Origin: Forficula auricularia
Lineage: Eukaryota; Arthropoda; Insecta; Dermaptera; Forficulidae
Assembly (NCBI GenBank): GCA_024734495.1
Contig: JALMQS010000225.1
Span: 6,485,425-6,549,424 of the forward strand
Direction of reading: 5' to 3'
Length of the DNA stretch: 64,000 nt
Positions 20,640 through 31,229 of the stretch are shown piece by piece; the first letter of the stretch is position 1, and each line of letters opens with the position of its first letter. The notes beneath the pieces are model-generated. The model was not told the origin of the DNA. It made no database searches and saw only the letters and a program-made list of their open reading frames with translations. The position numbers were made by a program, and so were the translations under genes.

Positions 20640-20885
20640 AAAATATTTTAAAAGAGAGAATTGAATCAATCTTTTTCGGACAAATTCTAAGATTTTAGTA
20701 GAAATATTATTAAATTGCGATATCAGAGCTGACTGCCCGTATAGCGTATTAGTTCTCAGGTTCGACTCCTGGGGGATGAATCCCTCTGATATCGCAATTT
20801 AATAATATTTCTACTAAAATCTTAGAATTTGTCCGAAAAATATTGATTGAATTCTTTCTCTTTTAAAATATATCATGGTTAATCT
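20640..20885. repeat. Foldback with a tRNA-like centre
   Basis: Arms of about 90 bases (ATATCGCAATTTAATAATAT and complement) surround a loop with B-box-like GGTTCGACTCC and CTGACTGCCCG. Relatives at 60600-62100. The tRNA-like part is not a complete cloverleaf. Confidence 0.75.
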
Positions 20886-21256
20886 GAACCCGAGCTGATT
20901 TTTTGAAAAAACTACCAACTATTTTCAAAAAAAACTTTTAATTATACATTAATAAAATATGATATTTTGGGGAGACGCGACAAACCAATTTAGAGTTGTT
21001 AGAATATATAAATAATTTTTTGAAAGCTGGGTGGTAAAAACTCCATTATGATATTTCTTAATAATTCGGTGGTCATAATTGGGAATATGAAATAATTTCT
21101 AGTACTTTTTTTTTAATGATAGAAGCAACAAAGTGTACAGGTGCAACACCTATACGGTTCTAATATCTCATGTCAAGAGCTAAGTTGGATTCAAAGGTGC
21201 ATATGGGAATGCAAATCTTTTATGTCAGAGGATAGAGGATTTTCAGTCTCTAGAGG

Positions 21257-21631
21257 TCATAGAGATAAGTGTTCAAATTTTAACCCGGGTATTATTGGTC
21301 TAATTCTTTTGTTAAGGACGATAAGCATGAGATAGATAGAGAGGTGGTTTGTTTTAGAAAAGCTATTATAATTGGATGGGGATAGAGAAAGAAACTGGTG
21401 AGTCCCTGATAGTTGACCTTTTTCGACCCTTGAACTAGCCATTTCATTTGGTTCAAACCGGAATCGAGATTGATACTTGGCTAGACGCGAAACAGACTTT
21501 GGACATGAGGGAGCACGCGCCCACAGCACTACACTACACACTCTACACAGAGAGAGAGATTGCCATCTACGGAACACGACCCCAAACATCCAAATCAATG
21601 GCATCAAACATACCAGGCTAGCATTTATCAA
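21257..21631 (-). other. Unrecognised open frame of 124 codons
   Basis: Minus-strand frame MINASLVCLMPLIWMFG..., with RAPSCPKSVSRLAKYQ and RFRFEPNEMASSRVEK in the middle. The stretch 21370-21600 is less AT-rich than its surroundings. No family recognised; no splice or promoter context. It could be an exon or a transposon remnant. Confidence 0.2.
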
Positions 21632-21759
21632 AGTTTCGAAATTTAAACAAAAATATTATATAGTCAATACTTTGAGTGATAAATTTCTCTATGATATAGG
21701 TGGGCGTAGTCAATTATACTTGATAACATTATTACTTTTAAATTTATTGTCATTGAGAA

Positions 21760-21786
21760 GTTTCGACAACGATGTGCTATCATCAG
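21760..21786 (-). ncRNA. Weak hammerhead-like motif
   Basis: Minus strand: CTGATGA, T, then a poorly paired AGCACATCGTTGTC before GAAAC. Core boxes present, stem II not convincing. Confidence 0.3.
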
Positions 21787-21927
21787 TCTGTAAAAGCACA
21801 AAACAAAACAAATAAAAATCGAAAGTTTCTTTTTTGCTGAAAGTAGCAGAATTATTATAAATTGAAGGAGACAATAAAATAGTGTGTCTTCTGCTGGAAT
21901 TATAAATTTTTAATTTATTTATAACGA

Positions 21928-21962
21928 GAGTATAGTTTCGAGAGCTTTGCCCTCTTCATCAG
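21928..21962 (-). ncRNA. Hammerhead-ribozyme-like motif
   Basis: Minus strand: CTGATGA, extra A, stem II GAGGGC/GCTCTC (one G-T) around AAA, then GAAACTATACTC. Near-identical relative at 26490. Confidence 0.6.
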
Positions 21963-22014
21963 TCTATTACAATTGATTCACAGGAATTATTTTACATTTG
22001 ATTACAACAAAATA

Positions 22015-22773
22015 TCTACTCTTATTAAACGAGCAAAAATTGTATATTTGTTTGTATATTTGTATCTTGGTTATATTTTGAAAACGACTCTACCGATTTT
22101 GATGAAATTCACGGGTTAGGGGTTTTTGGGGTGACAATTCGATCTGTCACGGTCTCATGTTCGACAAAATTGTTTTTGATGGGTTTTTTCGTAATCAAAT
22201 TAATTATTCTCAGGTAGACAAATCCCATTCTTAGGGTTTTAAAAAACGTTACTCTTTTCCTTTTGTACTCAGGTAGACAATGGGTTGCCTTAATTCATTG
22301 TTCTAAAAGGCCTTGAAGAAGTATTGTGATTGTGGATTTTAACATATTTTGTTCTCCATAAACGTTAGAAATATTAATAAACGTTTTATATTTGTTTTTA
22401 TAAAGAACTTTATTTATTTAATAGAATAAAAAATAATCAAGAATTTATTTAAAAATATATTTCGCATAAGCAGGTCTCAATTTTCTGAAAAAACAACATA
22501 TTTTGATAGGTTTTATTTATTAACAATTGGATGAATAAAAATGAATCATATGGTTGAATCAAAACAGGTGCAGTGGTGGGGGAACCGGAGGAGGTTTGGG
22601 GTGGGACAGTGGGCGAATACTATATATATATTTGTATTTTTTTTAATTTGAAAACGGCTCTCAAATAAAAATCGACCTTTTTATCAGAATTTTAAATTAA
22701 AAATAATATTAAAATAAAGGTTTTAACTGAAGGAAGAAGTTAGCCGAGCATCGCTCGGTGCCTCTAGGTACTA
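22015..22773 (+). mobile_element. Non-autonomous Helitron, family 1
   Basis: 5' end TCTACTCTTATTAAACGAGC after an A/T site; then ACGGGTTAGGGGTTTTTGG and TCTGTCACGGTCTCATGTTC. Near the 3' end is a strong hairpin CCGAGC-ATC-GCTCGG followed by GCCTCTAGGTACT, the layout expected of a Helitron terminus. Other copies: 33820-34622, 46728-49389 (-), 62628-63384. No terminal inverted repeats, no target duplication. Confidence 0.75.
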
Positions 22774-22976
22774 TTATTTATGAGAATCTCTCAAACAATG
22801 AATTATCTATCCTTAAATATGTACAAACTCACTTCACAGACAATCTTTTCAACAACAACCCCAAAACAAATTTATTAAAACAATTAATTCTATCAGCAAC
22901 TAAAATATATTCATCCAATTGCTTTCATTATTCTTTGTCTAATGGTTTTCATTGTTTGAGAGATTTTCATAAATAA
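22758..22976 (+). other. Unrecognised frame in a short palindrome core
   Basis: Reads ...YENLSNNELSILKYVQTH then FTDNLFNNNPKTNLLKQ. It starts inside the Helitron end, so the nominal ATG is not meaningful. It lies between inverted TTATTTATGA...CTCAAACAATGA arms, the position where other PLE units keep their ORF remnant. No match claimed. Confidence 0.25.
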
Positions 22977-23012
22977 TATATTTTGTTGTATTTCGATTTT
23001 GTGTTTTACAAA

Positions 23013-23042
23013 CTGATGATGGAACATTGTTGTCGAAACGTC
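23013..23042 (+). ncRNA. Weak hammerhead-like motif
   Basis: CTGATGA, T, GGAACATTGTTGTC (poor stem II), GAAACGTC. Partner of the minus motif at 21760. Confidence 0.35.
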
Positions 23043-23789
23043 TCTCAATGACAATAAAGAATATTGGAACGGCCAACTGTGGTAGTGCTGGAAAATCTAC
23101 AAATTTGATAATCTGAAACAAAAATTAATTTGCCAGTTGGGACTCCGTTTCACAGTCGGTCAACCAGATACAAATTTTTACTGTAAGTACGTTTGTGAAG
23201 TTAGTTAGTTATAAGGAAAATTTGGAGGAACACAAGTTTGTGTGATCTAGACGCAGAAGGTTTTTTATTGACAAAAAGGAGCTGGAAAATTAAAACAAAT
23301 AAATAAGTTGGACAAGAAATGATTGAGCAAAATGTTTGGTTGGTAAAATAACAAGTTTAACAACTTTATTAGAAAATTATCAAAAGTTATTCAGTCAACA
23401 AATATTTACAATATAAAGTCCTGTTATAATTTGATTTGTTAAAATAGTTACAATATATAATAAGTTTGTTTAAGAAATAAATTCTTACAAATAGAGTTAA
23501 TTCTTTGATTTGATTTCGTTTCGAATCCAATCCCACTCAACTAATTATTAATAATGGAAAAAATAAATATTAATTGGCATTGTTTTGGATCATGTGACTG
23601 GTGTCATAGAGATAGTAATTAAGAGTGAAACTACTAATCACCCAGAGTACCTCCGCCATTACATAGGACCGCTTTTACGTATCCAAATATATATATTTTT
23701 TTAAATTGATATTATCAAGTATAAGTGATCACCCCCACCTATATCATAGATAAATTTACCATTCAAAGTTCTGACTATAGAAAATTAAA

Positions 23790-24265
23790 TAATTTCTCAG
23801 TGGACTGAAGGAAAGTTGAATGAAATAAAAATGTCATTATTAAAATAATATACAACAATTTTTGATTCGGTCCCAAAATTACTCTTCTAAGCTCTCCTGA
23901 ATATTTTAAAGTAAATGAATAAAGAGGCAGCTAAAACAAGTATAGTAATATTTATTTTAGTTATTTAGTATTTACTACCAAAAATATTTATTGAATGACG
24001 TTTCGATAATGATATCATGATAATTTATAATAATAAAATGTTCTGTAATTGATTAATGTAAATGATATTATACATATAACGTCGATAAATAATTAAAAAA
24101 CAATGATAAAATATATGATAAAGTAAATTTTTTGGGGGGTTTATTGGCTCATGTCGGATACGAGGTCATTTACGATAAAGAAGATAGATTAAATTTTAAC
24201 AAAGTCAATTTAAATATTAAATAAATTTTATTATATAAGTTAAAACAATCAAAGATAAAATTATT
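23790..24265. other. AT-rich interval, nothing recognised
   Basis: No supported gene. A stray GACGTTTCGATAATGATATC near 24000 recalls decayed PLE sequence. Confidence 0.4.
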
Positions 24266-24269
24266 AGAC

Positions 24270-24360
24270 ATTTTAGTAATAAACCAGCTGAAATGCCCGC
24301 CTTCGGCGGACATCTTGATGACCAGGGAGCTACACCCCGCCCCCGGACTCACCTATCACT
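24270..24360. repeat. Helitron-like end, family 2
   Basis: ACCAGCTGAAATGCCCGCCT then GGCGGACATCTTG and CCAGGGAGCTACACCCCGCC; same layout as 41510-41590. Confidence 0.45.
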
Positions 24361-24519
24361 CCCGTCCCCTCGTAATAAAATAATTTATAACCCACCCCCT
24401 TGGTATTGTCAGAATTCGCCCCCCAGGTTGGTCTAGATCAGCGTTTCTTATCACTATTTTCTAATTTCTCTAAATTGGTTTCTCCTGTCTCACCATAAAA
24501 TATTATCTTATGAGGAGAA

Positions 24520-24745
24520 TTTTCTAGGTTATAATCTTTAAAGAATTTGGTGTCGGTTCTAGGTGAAACATTTTAATAGATAATAAGTAAAAATATATTT
24601 TTCTAGGTGGGTTTCACAAATAAAACAAATATATTTTTACTTATTATCTTTTCTAGGTTAGGTTTCACAAACCTAACCTAGAGGATTCTCCTCATAAGTT
24701 ACTTATAATGTTTCACCTAGAACCGACACCTAAATCCTTAAAAAT
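24520..24745. repeat. PLE terminal palindrome
   Basis: GGTGTCGGTTCTAGGTGAAAC and its complement near 24707-24727 enclose inverted TAGGTTAGGTTTCAC arms. The same end recurs at 60480-60580. Confidence 0.65.
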
Positions 24746-24980
24746 TGTAAAATATTATATTTGATTAATTTATTATTTTAGAAGCATAATTAAATCTAAT
24801 TAATTAATTATTTAATCAATAATTTGTTTTGTTTACAATATTTTATTGATTATTTATTTGTATTGTTGAAAAAGTAAATAAAGCTAAATCTACACTCAAA
24901 GAGAAACAAAGAGGTTGTCCTCTGCTTGATGCAAATAAACATACACACATATATATCGAGATGATATATCTGTATATATA

Positions 24981-25277
24981 CAGGGTGGTCCCGAATTCAT
25001 GGTACAAACGTTAATGGTAGGTACAGGACATTGTAACAATGAGTTATTGTATAGGAATGTATAGTCGCAAGTGACGCGGTGAGGCGTAAACAGGGGAAAT
25101 AACGGCCAAAAGGAAAAACAAAGAATTTATTGAAAGCGTTGTTTACAGGCGTCATGTTTACAGTAAGTGTTCAAAATTGCGACTCACTTGCGACTATACA
25201 TTCCTATACAATAACTCATTGTTACAATGTCCTGTACCTACCATTAAAGTTTGTACCATGAATTCGGGACCACCCTG
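24981..25277. mobile_element. Tc1/mariner-type MITE
   Basis: Perfect ends CAGGGTGGTCCCGAATTCAT and complement, flanked by TA on both sides (24979-24980, 25278-25279). Arms extend over 100 bases (GTCCTGTACCTACCATTAA). Length 297 bp, no coding. Confidence 0.85.
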
Positions 25278-25297
25278 TATATTATTTATTTGTTTGA

Positions 25298-25332
25298 GAC
25301 TATAGTTTCGAAGACTTGGTCCTCATCATCAG
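25298..25332 (-). ncRNA. Hammerhead-ribozyme-like motif
   Basis: Minus strand: CTGATGA, T, GAGGAC/GTCTTC (one G-T pair), GAA-ACTATAGT-C. Confidence 0.65.
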
Positions 25333-25525
25333 TCTTTTTTAATTATAAATGTTGTTTTTCATGGAGTCAATATCGTATGGATATTGAAAATTTGATGTCC
25401 TTCTTCACTGGTGGTCAGCTTAGAACTAAAGAACATTTTTTTGGTTCACATTCAAATATACATTCAAATATTATACAATATATACAATATTGACTCCATG
25501 AAAAACATTTATAATTAAAAAAAGA

Positions 25526-25560
25526 CTGATTATGAAGAACAAGTCTTCGAAACTATAGTC
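25526..25560 (+). ncRNA. Hammerhead-like motif with a core mutation
   Basis: CTGATTA (G8 changed to T), then T, GAAGAACAAGTCTTC with one mismatch, GAA-ACTATAGT-C. The core change should inactivate it. Confidence 0.45.
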
Positions 25561-25869
25561 TCAAACAAATAAATAATATATATATACAGATATATCATCT
25601 CGATATAAATGTGTGTATGTTTATTTGCATCAACCAGAGGACAACCCCTTTGTTTCTCTTTGTGAATCAACAACTCTGCTACTCTCGGCAAAACAAAAAC
25701 GTTTCAATTAAAGCTTTTCGTTTATTTCCATCTTTATTTTTAATAAATAATATTCGAAATTTTTTCCATTTCTTTAAATTCTCGAGCCATTGGTTGAATC
25801 GTTTAAATAGAAGCCTTTTAAAATCTTGTTAGGCTTTTTGCAACTTGTTGCCCTTTCTATCGATTTAAC

Positions 25870-26440
25870 ACACAAGTTGCTCTTTCATCCCTTGTCGCCC
25901 CCCCCCCCCTTTCATCCACCCCCCTTTCAACCACTTGCACACTCACTTTGTACGCCTAGAAGAATTTTATCACATTCTCTGTTATAAATCATTTGAATAA
26001 TATATAGAGCGCATAACTTTTATCGGAATATCTATCTATACGTCTAAGTTCAAGATTATACAAGATTAAATATATTTTCTTTTAAAAATGTAGAACAAGG
26101 TAAAATAAAAAAATAAATTAATAGTGTGTATAGATAAAAAGTAATTTGAATTTAATGACTAAATGACGATAGTGGGTATTCATGTCATCGGCGGGGGGGG
26201 GGGGGGAAGATCTCCACAGAAAACTATAGTTAAAATAAATTTCTTCAAAATTTTGTAATTTAATAAACTTTCTAAATTTTAAGCCCATTTTATTAATGAA
26301 TTACTAAAATTAACATAATATATTTATTTATTCTATTTACCTCTAATTATGATTTAGAACCAACTTGAAGAAAGTCTTAAAACAAAATTCTTATAATTTA
26401 TTTATTTATAATCAATTAATTTATTGAAAGAGACAATAAA
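25870..26440. other. Low-complexity interval with C and G runs
   Basis: Includes CCCCCCCCCC at 25899 and a G run near 26192, plus AT-rich sequence. Part (25750-25900) recurs inverted at 29920-30060. No gene seen. Confidence 0.5.
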
Positions 26441-26489
26441 AGAGTGTGTCTTCTGGTGGAATTATAAATTTTTAATTTATTTATAACGA

Positions 26490-26524
26490 GACTATAGTTT
26501 CGAGGGCTTTGCCCTCTTCATCAG
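26490..26524 (-). ncRNA. Hammerhead-ribozyme-like motif
   Basis: Minus strand: CTGATGA, extra A, perfect GAGGGC/GCCCTC stem around AAA, GAA-ACTATAGT-C. Confidence 0.68.
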
Positions 26525-26689
26525 TCTATTACAATGGATTCACAGGAATTAATTTATGAATTTATTTACTTTTTTTAAATCATTCATATCTCGAAATGTT
26601 TGATTTATTAATATAACAAAGCTGCGAAACTCGCCGTTGAACTCTACAGTGCGGATTTTAAAATAATGATTTAAATTTCCTAATTTTAA

Positions 26690-26795
26690 TAAATTTTATT
26701 TGTCATGAACTATTAGTGGGTTTTAAAATTAAAATAATAATCACGTCGGAGTTGTCGCGCAAGCCGATTATAATAACTATAAATAGATAGATGGC
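26690..26795 (-). repeat. Helitron-like 5' end, family 2
   Basis: On the minus strand: TCTATTTATAGTTATTATAA, TCGGCTTGCGCGACAACTCC, then CATGACAAATAAAATTTATT. Leading TC at an AT site fits a Helitron start. Confidence 0.5.
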
Positions 26796-26865
26796 GGTGA
26801 CTTTTCAACCAGAGGATACTGTCAAAAAAACCTTCATTTTTTTTTTAATTTTATTAGTTTACTAT

Positions 26866-27200
26866 ACAGAGTATGGTCAAGTATTTTAATCGTGATTTTT
26901 TACCTTCTTTTTTTTTCAAAATATCTCAAAAACGGTTGAAATTATTTTGATTAAAAAAATTGAGCAAAACCATAACATTTCGCACTACAAAAAAGCCCTA
27001 ATAAGTGAATATCAAAAAAATGATATTTACCGAGATATTAATTATTTTGTCAAAATTTCGTTTTGCGTTACCAAATTGTTGTGGACGCATTAACTCAAAA
27101 ACTAGTGTGAATATCAAAACAAAGTTTCACATATAGTTTTGGTACATTGAGATTAAGATCGGATTATTTTCTTCGGGGGCCAAAATTGGGGGGGTTTAAA
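26866..27200. repeat. Dispersed repeat, related to 6345-6620
   Basis: TATACAGAGTATGGTCAAGT start; AAAATATCTCAAAAACGGTT; AAACTAGTGTGAATATCAAA. Followed by poly-G near 27330. Confidence 0.65.
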
Positions 27201-27464
27201 AAAATAAAACTATCAATACAAATTGTAGATCCTTTAATCGATTTGTACGAAACTTCGCATAATATACATCCTATTAAACCTTATTAAAATGACTCACTAT
27301 GTGAAATTGATAGTGACCAAAAAGAAAGGGGGGGGGGGTAATATATTATTTTTATAAAATATTGAAAACGACAAAAAAAGAACAAAAAAAATTACATATC
27401 TATTAACATTGCAATATATAATAAAACATACCTAATTAAAAAATAATAATAATAATAATAATTT

Positions 27465-27810
27465 TTTATTGTTAAGGATAAATAAATTGAATTGCTTCTT
27501 TCCAGTAATTTATTTTATTATTCAAATGGTTAATCCAAATATTTGAGAGCGCTCTCGGCATCTCTTCCTCAGTGGAAACCACTCCTCACAAATGTGCCGA
27601 CCCCATCAGTTTGTACAGAACATTGATAACAGCTTGATTACAATGTTCTGTACAAACTGATGGGGTCGGCACATTGGTGGGGAGTGGTTTCCACTGAGGA
27701 AGAGATGCCGAGAGCGCTCTCTAAATATTTGGATTAATCATTTGAATAATAAAATAAATTACTGAACGAAGCAATTCAATTTATTTATCCTTAACAATAA
27801 AAAATTAATA
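27465..27810. repeat. Near-perfect foldback element
   Basis: Arms of about 160 bases: TTTGAGAGCGCTCTCGGCAT, CTCTTCCTCAGTGGAAACCA and GACCCCATCAGTTTGTACAG with exact complements to the right of 27640. CTGAGGAAGAGATGCCGAGAG keeps a CTGANGA box but has no GAAA box, so it is not called a hammerhead. Confidence 0.85.
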
Positions 27811-27829
27811 TATCCAGTACACACCAAGC

Positions 27830-28500
27830 CAGCAAAATTCTTATGAATAATAATAATAATAATAATAATAGTTTTTCGATAGTAAAAATTCGAATTATAA
27901 AGAGGAGAAGTTGCCTAGTTTGAAATATAGAACGTTCTCTCCCCCTCTTGTTGCGAAAAGGATTTCGAGTTATCAAGAGTAACAACATGTTACACAGTAT
28001 TTTTTCGAAGTTAAAGAGTTCGAATTATCGAGGTTCGACTGTATGTAGTTCTCTTTAAGAGTTCTTGTAAATGAACTGAAATTAGGTATACAAAAGTTTG
28101 TATTGATAAAGCCACACCTTTTCTATTAAGTTTCAGCTTAAACATTTGCTGATAAAAAATATCCAAATATTTGCATACTTTTCGAGTTTTTACTTTTAAC
28201 ACAATATCCTTTTTTAAATACATTTTCCACGATTTATTTATTTTATATATATAGAATTTTACCACGAAATATTTGAGTGTAAAAGAAAACTTAAAAATAA
28301 ATAAACGAGAATTTTCTTTTAATATAATACTTATTTAAATTTTTTCAAAACATTCTCCGTATCTCAAAACAGTTAATTACTTCCGTAGCTACTTGTCACT
28401 TGTTTCATTTATTTTTAATATTCTTAATTAAAAAGTAATTAAACGCTCTGTTTTGAATTAAAAAATAAATCAAAAATTTATTTATTTATTAATTTTTTTT
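27830..28500. other. Uricase upstream interval
   Basis: AT-rich, with an (AAT)n tract at 27850. No clear TATA box or first exon. A polypyrimidine tract ends in CAG at 28502-28504, just before the uricase ATG. Confidence 0.45.
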
Positions 28501-28504
28501 TCAG

Positions 28505-28937
28505 AATGAACGGCCAATCACGTGGCATGTTTTTAAAAACAAATCTTTCTAAAAGAGGATACACTAGCATCGCGCCCGGAGTTGTCACCCCGATGAAGAC
28601 ATCCGGTAAACCCGCCAATTCTCCGAAAGAGGTTATTCATCATCCTGATAATGGTATTCCTGTAGCCAATAACAACACACCTGTCAGCTTAGCTGACTCG
28701 TTTGAATATTCGAGTGACGGAAGTGCTTATCAATTGGCCCAATATGGTTACGGAAAAAATAATGTCAAAGTGATGCACGTGACTCGGGATGGCCCGAAAC
28801 ACACTATTCGAGAATACGAAGTGGATACTCATCTGAGATTAAATTCGCAAAAAGATTATCTCACTGGCGACAATAAAGATATTATTGCAACCGACACCCA
28901 AAAGAACACCGTTTACATCTTGGCTAAAAAATATGGG
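28505..28937 (+). CDS. Uricase (urate oxidase), coding exon 1
   Basis: Uricase oxidises urate to 5-hydroxyisourate in peroxisomes, the first step beyond uric acid in purine breakdown. ATG 28506 follows T-rich AATTTTTTTTTCAG, so the exon may have a spliced leader. 144 codons to a GGG/GTAAGT donor (28938), phase 0. The first ~78 residues (MNGQSRGMFLKTNLSKRG...) are a low-complexity extension not typical of the family. The conserved part begins near residue 80: YGYGKNNVKVMHV with the catalytic Lys at about 84, and DIIATDTQKNTVY with the active-site Thr at about 129. Read with exons 2-5 the protein would be 371 residues, against about 300-350 for most uricases, the excess being this N-terminus. 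Alternative starts Met8 or Met30 are possible. Confidence 0.92.
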
Positions 28938-28970
28938 GTAAGTTTTGATACAGTCACCAAAATTATTATT

Positions 28971-30105
28971 AGTGCCTGGAGCACCGAGCTATGCTCGGTA
29001 ACTTTTTGCCTCTAAATAGCTTAAGTTTCAAATTTCAAAGCTCTGCGACTTAGCGAAGACCATATATGAATGATTCAAATATTTATTTTACCACACTCCT
29101 AATTTACACCCTGTTCCTTTATTTCAATCGGATTAAAATCTATACAAGACTAATAACTGATGACAATTGATAAGTGCCTACACCAATTTAAAAAAAAATG
29201 AGAAAATAAAAAAAAACAACGAAAAATCTTTCATGTAAATGTCCACTTACGTTGTTCCGATTTCAACCAAAATCTTGCTGTATCCCTTCTAGCCTAAATC
29301 GGGCTTAAGTTTCGAATTTCGTAGCTCTGAGATTTATGGTTGCAGGGGGGTACATTCTTATGTACGTAAACATGAACTTCCGGTACTTCTATTTTAGCCA
29401 AAATTTTGTTATACTTCTTGTAGCTTCTAGATAGCTTAAGGTTCAAATTTCAAGACTCTGCGACTTAGCGAAGACGAGATATGAACGATTAAAATATTTA
29501 TTTTGCGACATGACTAATTTACACCCACTTCCTTTATTTGAATCGGATTAAAATTTATACACGACTAATAACTCATGAGATTTGATAAGTACACCAATTT
29601 TTAGCGAAATAGTTAAAGCCGGTTTCGAGAAACTTCCGATTAATACCGTAAATTACCAAAAATACATCGTATCTTTAAAAGTTTCGCCTCTTTAATTTTT
29701 GAGTAGCGAGGGAGGGGGGGAATAATTATCAATATATTTAATGTTTCTTAATTTAAAATGAATTATCATTATTTTGATTAAAAAAATATGTGCAAAACCA
29801 TAACATTTCGCACTACAAAAAAGCCCTAATAAGTGAACATCAAAAAAATTGTTATTTCCCGAGATATTAATTATTTTGTCAAAATTTCTGTTAGTACGTG
29901 CGTTACCAAATTGGGGGGCGACAAGGGGGATGAAAGAGCAGCTTGTGTGTTAAATCGATAGAAAGGGCAACAAGTTGCAAAAAGCCTAACAAGATTTTAA
30001 AAGGCTTCTATTTAAACGATTCAACCAATGGCTCGAGAATTTAAAGAAATGGAAAAATATTCTATATATATACAAGAATTGCTCGTTTAATATAAAAAGA
30101 TAGAC
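28971..30105 (-). mobile_element. Helitron remnant in uricase intron 1
   Basis: On the minus strand the 5' end is ATTAAACGAGCAATTCTTGT (about 30095) and the 3' end the hairpin CCGAGC-ATA-GCTCGG with GTGCTCCAGGCACT at 28975. The body carries TCGGATTAAAATCTATACAA, shared with 50315 and 51489, and another repeat (29760-30060) is inserted. Confidence 0.55.
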
Positions 30106-30244
30106 TTATGGGAGAAATCTGAACTTATGGTTTCGAAAATAATTAATAAATATTTATTTTCAATACAAATACTAATATGAAATTTAATGATTTTTCTATC
30201 GGAACTCAAATTAAATACTCCAAAATAGCATATCAGTGGTCCTC

Positions 30245-30835
30245 TGCTTGACGAAAATATACATATATACTATATATAAGAGCCTAGATTAATTTGTAAC
30301 AACGATGAGAGAAATTTCTTTAAAAAAATTTCTCTCTTGCCTAGAATCGAACCGACGAACTCTTGAGCTAAGGGCATCAGCTCTAGCCATTAGACCAATG
30401 CAACATTAATATTTATATCTTGATTTCTGTTACTAAAACTATATATTTTTGATTTAGACTTTGTGTCGAGATAATTTTGTATTCATTTGAACTCGAATGA
30501 AAATGAAAAAACACCAATAGATTTTAAATTAAGAAACATTAAATATATATTAATTAACGAGGCAAATTTGAAATATAATTGTAATTTGGACTCGAATTTT
30601 GAAATGAAAGACTCCAATTCATTTTAAATTAAGAAACATTAAATATATTGATAATTATTCCTCCCCCTCCCCTCCCTCGCTACTCAAAAATTAAAGAGGC
30701 GAAACTTTAAAGATACGATGTATTTTTGGTAATTTACGGGTATACATTTGGAGTGTGGTTTTTTAAGAGGAATAACATTTTTGGACCGAGACGCTAAGGC
30801 ACGCACGAAAAGCTCGTTATGTTATGCATACCAAA
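30245..30835 (-). mobile_element. tRNA-derived SINE
   Basis: Mirrors 36000-36610. Minus-strand tRNA-like head at 30345-30412, plus a body with GAGACGCT..CGGTCC, GGCGAAACTTTAAAGATACG and AATTGGAGTC-type sequences. Lies in uricase intron 1. Confidence 0.6.
30345..30412 (-). other. tRNA-like head (Glu/Asp-like)
   Basis: Minus strand: TGGTCTAATGGCTAGAGCTG (A box) and GTCGGTTCGATTCTAGGC (B box). Acceptor and anticodon stems are not fully paired, so it is a SINE promoter rather than a tRNA gene. Confidence 0.6.
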
Positions 30836-30868
30836 TATAAATATGTATATAAATACTAAATTTGTTTG

Positions 30869-30903
30869 AGAGTATAGTTTCGAAGATTTGATCTTCATCA
30901 TCA
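30869..30903 (-). ncRNA. Hammerhead-like motif, C3 mutated
   Basis: Minus strand: TTGATGA in place of CTGATGA, T, perfect GAAGAT/ATCTTC stem around CAA, GAA-ACTATACT-C. Confidence 0.45.
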
Positions 30904-31023
30904 ATGTTTATAATTAGAAATAATTTAATTTTCAAAGGTTTTTTTTTTGGCTTTTCGGCCTTTCTAGCCATAAGCCTAATTACGATACTAGTTATATTTT
31001 TTTTTTAATTTGTCTCTACCCCC

Positions 31024-31118
31024 GGGGGTCAGATTTTAGCTGGATGCCTCGAATCGGATTCGAACCCGGGTCCCCTGGTTAGCTCGCTGTCACGCTACCG
31101 CCTAGCCTATCTGACCCC
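31024..31118 (-). other. tRNA-like sequence
   Basis: Minus strand starts GGGTCAGATAGGCTAGGCGG and ends in the complementary ATCTGACCC, so an acceptor-like stem is kept. B box GGTTCGAATCC. At about 92 nt with a poor anticodon arm it is a tRNA-derived repeat rather than a functional tRNA. Confidence 0.6.
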
Positions 31119-31229
31119 CCATTTCAACGGGTTAATAAGAGATAAAATATTTCGAATTATAAACACTGATGATGAAGTTCAAAACTATAGTCTCCAACAA
31201 ATAAATTATATATATATAGTGGCGTGTGG

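Larger units (their letters stand above)
21650..23790. mobile_element. Penelope-like palindrome split by a Helitron
   Basis: Left arm 21660-21830 (TATGATATAGGTGGGCGTAG) mirrors 23695-23770 (ACCCCCACCTATATCATAGA). Hammerhead-like motifs lie at 21760 (-), 21928 (-) and 23013 (+). Helitron 22015-22773 lies between. A second short palindrome (22780-22980) encloses an unrecognised frame. Confidence 0.5.
24895..25690. mobile_element. Palindromic element carrying a hammerhead pair
   Basis: Outer arms GAGAAACAAAGAGGTTGTCC (24900) and complement (25650) match those of 16555-18600. Inside are a TA-flanked MITE and an inverted hammerhead pair. Confidence 0.7.
30840..31215 (-). mobile_element. Element combining a tRNA-like head and hammerhead motifs
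   Basis: Minus strand order: tRNA-like head (31118 to 31024), T-rich body, hammerhead-like motif (30903 to 30869). An inverted, decayed motif is at 31166 (+). Both hammerheads are mutated. Lies in uricase intron 1. Confidence 0.45.

Noticed and set aside
27465..27810. Hammerhead in the perfect foldback
   Set aside because: CTGAGGA is present but the GAAA box and stem II are not.
14876..28505. Joining the 14876 exon to uricase as its N-terminus
   Set aside because: The splice AAG/AATG puts the uricase ATG out of frame, and the upstream frame stops soon after.
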